From assembly GCA_011389685.1 (NCBI GenBank), contig JAABTV010000023.1, forward strand, positions 1-48,299: a stretch of 48,299 nt of DNA, read 5' to 3'. Position numbers and translations under genes: made by a program. This document shows positions 6,736 through 13,720 of the stretch, one piece after another. The notes beneath the pieces are model-generated. The model made no database searches. It was not told the origin of the DNA and saw only the letters and a program-made list of their open reading frames with translations. Position 1 is the stretch's first letter. Each line of letters opens with the position of its first letter. This DNA is from Paracoccaceae bacterium (GTDB taxonomy: Bacteria; Pseudomonadota; Alphaproteobacteria; Rhodobacterales; Rhodobacteraceae).

Positions 6736-8742
6736 TCAGATGTTGTCCGGGCGAAACCCGAGCGCCTTGTCCTGCTTGCGGGCACGGCGCACCGTCTCGG
6801 CCCGGCGCTTGCGCCCGCGCTGCTCGGACCGCGACTGGGCGAGTTTGCGCAGGAATTCGGCCATAAAACCCGGCAGTTGGCCGGGCCAGCGGGCGGTGAT
6901 CGCGCGCAGGAGTCGCACCATCCCCGGGGCCATGTCGGCAAAAAGCGCGTCTTCAAGCGAGACATAGGCGGCGGCCGATCCACGCTGCCCCTGCCGCCCG
7001 GTGCGCCCGATCAACTGCCGGTCGATGCGCGACGAGCCATGAAACTCGGTCACAATGACATGCAAACCACCCATAGCCTCGATCTCCGGCCGCACCACAA
7101 TATCTGTGCCCCGACCCGCCATGTTCGTCGCCACCGTGATACGCCCCCGCTCCCCCGCACGCGCCACGATCTCGGCTTCGTCCTCATCCTGCCGCGCATT
7201 GAGGACGGTCGGCACCTGACCGATGGCACGCAGCCGCTCGGCAATCTCCTCGGACGCCGCCACCGAGCGGGTGCCGATCAACACCGGCCGCCCCCTCGCC
7301 GCGATCCGCGCCGCGTCCCGCGCCACCACCGCCCAGCGACGATCGGAACGGCCGAAAAGCCGGGTGCGTTCGGTCTTGCGGCGTATGCGACGATGGGTCG
7401 GCAGGCGCAGAACCGCACGCCCATGGCTCAACCGCAATTCGCGGGCCGCCTCCGCGGCGGTGCCGGTCATTCCAGCGAACCAAAGATAGCGGGCAAAGAA
7501 CGTCTGATAGGTGATCTGCGCCAGCGTTTCGCGTTTGCCCGACCGCTCGACGCGCTCCTTGGCCTCGATCATCTGGTGCAACCCGCTCTGCCATTGGCGA
7601 TCGGGCATGACGCGGCCGGTAAACTCGTCAACGATGGCAAGCCCATCCCCGGTGACAATGTAATGCTCGTCACGCCTGTAAAAATGCAACGCCGACAGCG
7701 CCTTGACCATCGCCTCACGCCGGGCGATCTCGGGGATCAGCTCCGGCGTGGGCGGCTTCAGCCCGGCCAGCACATCGGCCACCGGCGGCAGGAGACGCAC
7801 CGCGCGCGCCTTGCGGTCGAGCCGGAAATGTGTGCCCTCCTCCAGGCTGTCCGCCAGCGCCAACAGCGCATCATCCGCAGCCCGCGCAGCGTCCCCGCCG
7901 GGGCGTTGGGCCGTGATGATCAGCGGTGTTTGCGCCTCGTCGATCAGGATGCTGTCCACCTCGTCTATCACCGCAAAACCAAGGCCCCGCGTCAGGATCC
8001 GCGCAGCATCCCGCCCGCCGTCGCGACCGAGGGCGCGCCGCGCGATCGTTTCCAGCGCGGTGCGGTCCCGACCCAATGCCAGACGGTCGCGCAAATAGTC
8101 GAATGCGATATCGGAATTGGTCGAGAACACGATGTCCCGGGCATGGATGGCAGGCCGCAGATGGTGCTCGGTCTGATCGGTGATGACACCGTGCGTCAGC
8201 CCCAGCGCGGCAATCACCGGGCCAAGCGTTTCAGCGTCCCGCTCGGCGAGATAGCGGTTGACGGTGATGATATGCACCGGTGTGCCGGTCAAGGCCACCA
8301 GAACGGCCGGGATGAGCGCGGTGATCGTCTTGCCTTCACCGGTGGCCATCTCGACGATCCGCCCCCGCGCCAGGGCAAGACCTCCGGTGATCTGAACCGG
8401 GTGGTGACGCATCCGCAGCTTGCGCCAGGTCATCTCCCGAACCCCGGCGGCCGCAACACGCATCGGGTGGCCCCGAAGCCCGCGCGACAGCAGAACCGGA
8501 GCCTGCGCGCGCACCCTGTCGGCCAGGGCTGCGTCGTCCAGCGCGGCAAGCCGCCGACCGATGCGCATCACGTCGCGTGTCTCGAACCAGCTGCGCAGCC
8601 CGGGACCCGTGCTGGCCCGCCGCAGGTGAGACAGAAGCGTCAGCACGATCTCGTCCGAGCGTTTCGGCACGCGCGGCCTTCGCTCGGGTTCGACCGTGTC
8701 GGCCCGGTCCGGGGCGCACCATGGCCGCGCCACGTCAGACAT
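6736..8742 (-). CDS. SecA-like motor ATPase, C-terminally truncated
   Basis: This 668-residue protein is a paralogue of SecA, the ATPase that drives preproteins through SecYEG. The motor is intact: Walker A GEGKT (residues 135-139), DEVDSILIDEA (about 260-270), the preprotein-crosslinking boundary DEFTGRVMPDRQWQSGLHQ, the SecA hallmark FAGMTGTA, NMAGRGTDI (about 540-548) and RQLIGRTGRQGQRG. About 65 residues follow the last motif, so most of the helical scaffold and wing domains and the Cys-rich zinc-binding tail of housekeeping SecA (about 900 residues) are missing. The arginine finger region is kept, so it should hydrolyse ATP. ATG 8742 overlaps the upstream M50 gene by 8 nt; the open frame beyond it lies inside that gene. 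It is the last gene of the giant-protein cassette, and is probably its dedicated export motor (inference). Confidence 0.92.
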   Translation of the reverse strand: MSDVARPWCAPDRADTVEPERRPRVPKRSDEIVLTLLSHLRRASTGPGLRSWFETRDVMRIGRRLAALDDAALADRVRAQAPVLLSRGLRGHPMRVAAAGVREMTWRKLRMRHHPVQITGGLALARGRIVEMATGEGKTITALIPAVLVALTGTPVHIITVNRYLAERDAETLGPVIAALGLTHGVITDQTEHHLRPAIHARDIVFSTNSDIAFDYLRDRLALGRDRTALETIARRALGRDGGRDAARILTRGLGFAVIDEVDSILIDEAQTPLIITAQRPGGDAARAADDALLALADSLEEGTHFRLDRKARAVRLLPPVADVLAGLKPPTPELIPEIARREAMVKALSALHFYRRDEHYIVTGDGLAIVDEFTGRVMPDRQWQSGLHQMIEAKERVERSGKRETLAQITYQTFFARYLWFAGMTGTAAEAARELRLSHGRAVLRLPTHRRIRRKTERTRLFGRSDRRWAVVARDAARIAARGRPVLIGTRSVAASEEIAERLRAIGQVPTVLNARQDEDEAEIVARAGERGRITVATNMAGRGTDIVVRPEIEAMGGLHVIVTEFHGSSRIDRQLIGRTGRQGQRGSAAAYVSLEDALFADMAPGMVRLLRAITARWPGQLPGFMAEFLRKLAQSRSEQRGRKRRAETVRRARKQDKALGFRPDNI

Positions 8743-10900
8743 CGAACGCTCGCAGGAAAAGCGCGCGGAACTGGCGTGCCAGACGCACCGCCATCGGTTT
8801 CGGGGCAAACCCGAGCCGGACATGCGCGCGCATCCCATAGGCCGGGCGCGGCGCGCCCTCGGGCAGCCCGAGATCCAGTTGGAACAGCCGCGTCGCGCTG
8901 CGCAGCGGTCCGTTCCCGGCGGGCAATGTCGCGAATGGCCCGCCGCCATCCAGTGACAGCACCGCCGACGGCAGGGCATCGCCCCCGGCCGGCACCACAC
9001 GCAACACATGGGCCGGCATTACCCGGTCGGGCGCATGGGCGAGGCGCAGCCCGATTCCCCGCAACTCCTGCTGAACCAATGCGGCCAGGTCCTGTGGCAT
9101 GGCCACACGGATCACCGGGTCGGCCTCGGGCAGGATATGCCCGAAAATGTCCCCCCGCGAAAGAAATCGCCCCACAAGCCCGGTCTCGTCAGGCAAGTTC
9201 AACCTGCCGTGCAGGGCCGCATCGATCCTGAGCGCCTTCAACCGCGCCAGCGCGTCATCGCGCGCGCGACGCGCCTCGGTCACCCGGCCGCGCGCCTGCG
9301 CCACATCGGCGCGTCCATCGGTCCTCGCCACAGCACGGGCGGCGGCATACCTGGCTTCGGCCTTGCGCAGCCGGGCCTCGCTGACCTGCGCCTCGGCCTC
9401 CAGATCGGGTGCTGCGAATGTGACGACCGGGGCGCCGGGCATGAGCGCGGCGCCGTGCCCCGCATGCATCACCGCGATCCGGCCAGCCTGCGGCGCGCGC
9501 AGGATCGCCTCTTCGGGCAACCAGACAACCCCCTGCACCACCGCGTAATGCGGCAGCGGGACGGCAAAGATCAGCCCGCCAGCCACCACTGCCACACCCC
9601 CCGCGCCCAGCACCGCACGCTGCCCGGCGCGCTGGATGCGCGGGTCCGTCAGCCCCTTGTGCGCGGTCTTGACGATCGGCCAGATCAGCATCAGCGTGAT
9701 CGACCACAAGGCCAGCAATACCCCCGCGAAGCGGTGGGTCGTCGCCACGAAAAGCGCGATCGTGAGCGAGATGAAAACCCGATACGCGAAGGCCGCGGGC
9801 GGGTAGAGCGCGAACCAGACCCTTTCCCACGCGCCCACCTGCATCCGCGTTCGGGCACGTTCGCCGGTCCCGAGGACATGCACCCGCGCCACCTCGCCCC
9901 ACCATGCGTTGCCGCGTTTGGACAGGTTGGGAATCTCGATCACATCGCAAAGCACGTGGTAGCCGTCGAACTTCAACAACGGGTTGCCGTTCACCAGGAG
10001 CGTCGACACCCCCGAGACGATCATCGTGTTGAACAGCACTGCGCGCACCATCCCCGGCTCTGCCCCGATCCAGAGAAGGAAGGCAAGTGAGGCAATCACA
10101 AGCTCCACCATCACGCCGGCGCCCGCCACCGCGGCGCGGTCCCATTTTCCGGGAAAGGCGAGCGAGGCTGAAGCCTCGACATAGGGGATCGGATAGAAGG
10201 CGATGAACATCAGGCCCATTTCATGCACCTCGCCGCCCCGGCTTCGCACCGCGATGCCATGCCCGATCTCGTGTATCGCCTTGACCAACGGGTAGATGAG
10301 CGCGATCAGCGCCAGGTTTTCGAGGTCGAGGAACCCTTCGAGGCCGCGTTCCGTCAGCGCCGCCCAGTGCAGGGGCAGCATCGCCAGCGCCACGATGATG
10401 ATCGCAAGACCCGCGCCCCACCAAAGCGCGCGGGGCACCACGCCCAATATCCGCGCCAGCACGATCATCGCACGGTCCGGGTCGATCAACGGCAGGGTGA
10501 TCGACAGCGGGTTCAACAACACCTTCTTCCACTTCTGATTGCGGTCCTTGTCGCGCCTCTCCAGTAGATCGTCCAGCATCGGCGTATCGCTGTTGTCCAG
10601 CAGATCGGACTGGTGCAATTGTGACAACAAGCGAACGATCTCGTCCTGCGTCGGCGCATCCTCGGCCAGCCGTGTCTGCAGGTTCTGCCAGATTTCCTCG
10701 ACCGTGCGGTGACCATCCAGCCGCCCGGCCACCTCATGCGCGGCCGGGGTCAGCCGGTGAACCCTGGCCCCGGTGCGATCCGCCAGAACATACCATGGCC
10801 GGCCCAGATAGATGTGCCGGATCACCCGGACATCCCGGCGCAGACGCGGGGCCGCCGTGCTGACCCTGTACCAGTCATTGGACAGATGCGTATCGCTCAT
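8735..10900 (-). CDS. PqqD-like / M50 site-2 protease / HlyD adaptor fusion
   Basis: This 721-residue membrane protein has three parts. The N-terminal ~100 residues look like a PqqD-type winged-helix peptide-binding domain (VHRLTPAAHEVAGRLDG, then VEEIWQNL). A polytopic M50 core follows, with the zinc motif HEIGH (210-214) and the second ligand motif NPLLKFDGYH (306-315, Asp312), which is the complete site-2-protease active site. The C-terminal ~280 residues are HlyD-like: a barrel/lipoyl half (ILRAPQAGRIAVMHAG), a coiled-coil hairpin (EAEAQVSEARLRKAEARYAA) and a final beta region. ATG 10900 overlaps the upstream stop as ATGA; an in-frame ATG at 10954 would overlap by 58 nt and is less likely. 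Expected role (inference): bind the secreted partner by the PqqD-like part, cleave within the membrane, and span the periplasm. Confidence 0.88.
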   Translation of the reverse strand: MSDTHLSNDWYRVSTAAPRLRRDVRVIRHIYLGRPWYVLADRTGARVHRLTPAAHEVAGRLDGHRTVEEIWQNLQTRLAEDAPTQDEIVRLLSQLHQSDLLDNSDTPMLDDLLERRDKDRNQKWKKVLLNPLSITLPLIDPDRAMIVLARILGVVPRALWWGAGLAIIIVALAMLPLHWAALTERGLEGFLDLENLALIALIYPLVKAIHEIGHGIAVRSRGGEVHEMGLMFIAFYPIPYVEASASLAFPGKWDRAAVAGAGVMVELVIASLAFLLWIGAEPGMVRAVLFNTMIVSGVSTLLVNGNPLLKFDGYHVLCDVIEIPNLSKRGNAWWGEVARVHVLGTGERARTRMQVGAWERVWFALYPPAAFAYRVFISLTIALFVATTHRFAGVLLALWSITLMLIWPIVKTAHKGLTDPRIQRAGQRAVLGAGGVAVVAGGLIFAVPLPHYAVVQGVVWLPEEAILRAPQAGRIAVMHAGHGAALMPGAPVVTFAAPDLEAEAQVSEARLRKAEARYAAARAVARTDGRADVAQARGRVTEARRARDDALARLKALRIDAALHGRLNLPDETGLVGRFLSRGDIFGHILPEADPVIRVAMPQDLAALVQQELRGIGLRLAHAPDRVMPAHVLRVVPAGGDALPSAVLSLDGGGPFATLPAGNGPLRSATRLFQLDLGLPEGAPRPAYGMRAHVRLGFAPKPMAVRLARQFRALFLRAFDV

Positions 10901-12774
10901 GGCAGCCACGTCCACAGCAGCAGTTTCATCCGCAATAGCGTCCCGCGCAGCCACGCCATGGCAAGCGATGTCTCGCCCGCCACGATCTTGGCCACACCCT
11001 CCATGCCCGGACGCAGCCCAGGCGGCGGGTCACGCACCAGCGCCTCGATCCGAAAGCGGTTCTCCCCATCGCCGGGTTCGGATACGGCGGCGATGGACTG
11101 CACGGCAAAGGACACCGGCGCATCGGGCAGACCGACCAGAACCGCGTGCCCCTCCTGACCCCTGGTCACCAGACCCAGATCATATTCGCTGACGTCGATG
11201 CGCAGTCGCCAACCGTCCTGCGCCGCCACCTCGAAAAGGGTGTCGCCACGGCCAACCGGCGCGCCGATCCTCTGGCTGAGGTCGCCCGAAACGATCAACC
11301 CGTCGATAGGCGCGGTGATGGTCAGCCGCGCCAGCCGGCCGTCGATCAGGCTTGCCGATGCACGCGCTTCGGCCAGATCGGCATTCGCCACGGCCGCGGA
11401 GGCGCGGTCGCCCCCGGCCAACGCCTCGCGCAGCGCCTGCCGCGCCTCGCTGACCCGGGCGGCGGCGGCGGCGGCCTCAAGCTCCAGATCGCGGGAATCG
11501 AGCCGCGCCAGAACGGCGCCCGCCTGCACGACCTGTCCGGCCCGCGCCGGCGCTTCGGCAAGAAACCCGTCAACCGGGGCGACGGCGGCCTGCTGCTCGG
11601 AGCCTTCGACCGTGGCATCCGCGCGCACCCGCAGATCAGTGCGGATGACGAACGGCAAGGTCAGCGCAATTGCCAGGACAAGCGCCCCCAGCGTGATGGC
11701 CGGGCGGCGGCCGAACACCGCGCTCAGACCCCGGCCCGCCCAGTCACGCAACCGTCCCGACAACAACCGGCGCTCGTCATGCTTGGCCTTGAGGAGCGGC
11801 GCAAGCGCCGCCGCAACCAGTTGCAATTCCTCGACCGTGCCCTCAGCCAGCGCCACCGCCTCGCCGCCCTCGCGGCCACGTTCCAGCAAAAGCACCCCGA
11901 CCGGCTGTCCGCGCACCAGCAGCGGCGCCGATATCAATGCCCCGGCCCCCAGATCGCGCCCGAGCGCCCGATGCGCCACGTCGATCATTTGTCGCTCACC
12001 CTCGGGTGCAGGCCATGTCACGGGCGACACCTGTGCCAACGTCTCGTCCATCGCGGCCTCGATCGCCGCGACCCGCCCGGTCTTGCGCCCAAAGGCCGCA
12101 ACCCGGCTCAACGCCTCAAGCCGGACGCGCCCGCGCCGCAGCATGCCGAGCGCCGCGAGGTCGAATCCGGTAAGATCGGGAATGGCATTGACCAGCGCCA
12201 GCGCCGCGCCGTCGAATCGTTCATGCGCATCGCAAGCCGCCAGAAGCCCGGTCAAAAGCTGCGCGCTGCTCGCCTGCTTGCGCCCCAGCGCGGCCTGCCC
12301 CTGCATCAGACGCGCCTCGATCCAGCCACAGGACCAGTGCAGTTCGCGCATCAGACGGCGCATCGCCGCGCCATCCGGATGGCTCGCAAGGGACAGCACC
12401 AGAACACCCTGCACCACGCCACCGCTGTCTATGGGATAGCCCAGCAAAGTGTCGCTTTCGCCGCGCTGCAACAACGGCTCGGGCTTACGCAACAGGGCCT
12501 CGGCCAGCGCGACATGGCGTTCGGTTCCCGCCGTTCCGACCTGCCAGAGCGCCGCGACGCCCAGCCGACCGGCATCGCCACGCAGAAACAGCACGCCCGC
12601 TTGCGCCGTTTCGATCCGCGCCCCGGCAATGGCCAGCCATCCATTGAGGAATTCCGTGCCGTCCGCCGGGTCCAGAAACGCCCGCCAGGGATCGGCCGGG
12701 GCCTGTGACGCATCGGTGGCCTGCGCCCGCTCGGCGGGCCTGTCGCTGTCCTCGGCTGTCGTTCTGCCTTCCAC
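10897..12774 (-). CDS. GAF-domain / HlyD membrane fusion protein
   Basis: This 625-residue protein has a cytoplasmic N-terminal half with two GAF-like regions (about residues 38-150 and 185-330), one transmembrane helix at about 359-379 (ITLGALVLAIALTLPFVI), and a periplasmic HlyD-type adaptor: biotinyl/lipoyl half (APVDGFLAEAPARAGQ), short helical hairpin, second half (APIDGLIVSGDLSQRIGAP) and a C-terminal beta-barrel region. The start is a GTG, 5 nt after the DUF3467 stop, with AAGGA 9 nt upstream. HlyD adaptors normally join an inner-membrane pump to an outer-membrane channel, but no pump is encoded here. GAF domains often sense small molecules. A regulatory input to export is plausible but unproven. 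Confidence 0.85.
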   Translation of the reverse strand: MEGRTTAEDSDRPAERAQATDASQAPADPWRAFLDPADGTEFLNGWLAIAGARIETAQAGVLFLRGDAGRLGVAALWQVGTAGTERHVALAEALLRKPEPLLQRGESDTLLGYPIDSGGVVQGVLVLSLASHPDGAAMRRLMRELHWSCGWIEARLMQGQAALGRKQASSAQLLTGLLAACDAHERFDGAALALVNAIPDLTGFDLAALGMLRRGRVRLEALSRVAAFGRKTGRVAAIEAAMDETLAQVSPVTWPAPEGERQMIDVAHRALGRDLGAGALISAPLLVRGQPVGVLLLERGREGGEAVALAEGTVEELQLVAAALAPLLKAKHDERRLLSGRLRDWAGRGLSAVFGRRPAITLGALVLAIALTLPFVIRTDLRVRADATVEGSEQQAAVAPVDGFLAEAPARAGQVVQAGAVLARLDSRDLELEAAAAAARVSEARQALREALAGGDRASAAVANADLAEARASASLIDGRLARLTITAPIDGLIVSGDLSQRIGAPVGRGDTLFEVAAQDGWRLRIDVSEYDLGLVTRGQEGHAVLVGLPDAPVSFAVQSIAAVSEPGDGENRFRIEALVRDPPPGLRPGMEGVAKIVAGETSLAMAWLRGTLLRMKLLLWTWLP

Positions 12775-12779
12775 CGGGA

Positions 12780-13157
12780 TCAGTCCTTCAAGGTGCCGTA
12801 ACGTCCCTCATATTCCCCGATCAGTTCGTTCAGAACGTCGCGCAGCTTGCCCGCGGCATGCGGACTCATGATGATCCGATGCTGAATCTCGATCTCCAGA
12901 TCGCCATCGCTGCGATCCCAGCTTTGGTTGAGGCCAAAGTTGATGACCACCTCTTCGCGCGTGCTGGTGGCATTGCACACGTTGCAATATGAACTCTTCA
13001 TCCGGCTGGTATCGAGCCGCACACGGCGCCCGGCCGCGGCATCGGCGGCAGGGTCTTCGGACTCAGGCACCGGTCCGGTATCCGGCGGCGATGTCTTGGT
13101 GTCCTTCGATGTTCCATTCTTTCTGTTCATGATCTGACAATCACCCGATTCGGTCAT
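12780..13157 (-). CDS. DUF3467 family protein
   Basis: This is a 125-residue soluble protein. The first ~45 residues are polar and probably disordered (KDTKTSPPDTGPVPESEDP). The conserved part matches DUF3467: YCNVCNATSTREEVVINFG (58-76), then DLEIEIQHRIIMSPHAAGKLRDVL (87-109), the typical beta-strand, turn and MSPxxA-helix pattern. The pair Cys58/Cys61 forms a single CxxC. ATG 13157 overlaps the giant gene's stop as ATGA, a sign of translational coupling, so this start is preferred over the ATG at 13130. Function is unknown for the family. Its place between a giant secreted protein and its presumed export machinery suggests a cytoplasmic helper such as a chaperone or targeting factor (inference). 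Confidence 0.8.
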   Translation of the reverse strand: MTESGDCQIMNRKNGTSKDTKTSPPDTGPVPESEDPAADAAAGRRVRLDTSRMKSSYCNVCNATSTREEVVINFGLNQSWDRSDGDLEIEIQHRIIMSPHAAGKLRDVLNELIGEYEGRYGTLKD

Positions 13158-13720
13158 TCTGACAAAAGCATAGCATGGCGCGCGCGTTTCTTGTCCGTCG
13201 CGGTTCGACCAATACCCGCCCGTGCCGGGGTGGCGGCACTCAGCAACGCCAGCGCAGTGAACGGCGACAGCACGGAATCCTCGGGCGCCATCCCGAGGGC
13301 GGCGCCCTGCCTCGCCTCGATCTCGGCATCCGCTTCGGTGGACGGCTCGGGCGCAGTGCCATCAGGTTGGTCGAAACACATGCGGTGTTTTGCGGGCAAG
13401 GCATCGTCGGGCATGACGGCGGCCTCGGGCTCTGGGTCCACGGCCAGCGGCGCAAGGCGGAACAGGTCGCCCTTCTCGACTCCCTCGGGCAGCGTGCCAT
13501 TCACGCAAACCATGCCGTTACCGGTCGGTTCGGCCGGCATGATCTCCGCTGGCATCCCGGGCGGATCGGACCGGTCGGGCGCAGCCGCGATGCTGTTCAG
13601 GCGCCATCTCTGGCCGGGATCCGCCAGATCGGCGGGCAGCCCGTCAAAGCACAGCCCGACACGCGCCGCCCATGCGGACGCGTCCGGATCGTCTGCCCTG
13701 TCCTCGGGCACGAGGCACAG
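13154..13720 (-). other. Giant protein: C-terminal tail with four cysteines
   Basis: The last ~190 residues contain four Cys (in PLCLVPEDR, VGLCFDGL, GMVCVNGTL and HRMCFDQPDG). They are followed by an acidic stretch, a short hydrophobic run (SPFTALALLSAATPARAG) and a basic end (DKKRARHAM). It could be a sorting or anchoring tail; it matches no known C-terminal sorting signal that I recognise. Confidence 0.5.

Noticed and set aside
6688-9231. An 847-codon plus-strand open frame opposite the SecA-like gene
   Set aside because: The minus strand carries all SecA motifs in order; the plus-strand product is low-complexity and has no recognisable domain.
8735-12774. A bacteriocin/RiPP maturation operon, suggested by the PqqD-like and M50 domains
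   Set aside because: There is no small precursor peptide and no radical SAM, YcaO or lanthionine enzyme; the only linked product is the giant protein.
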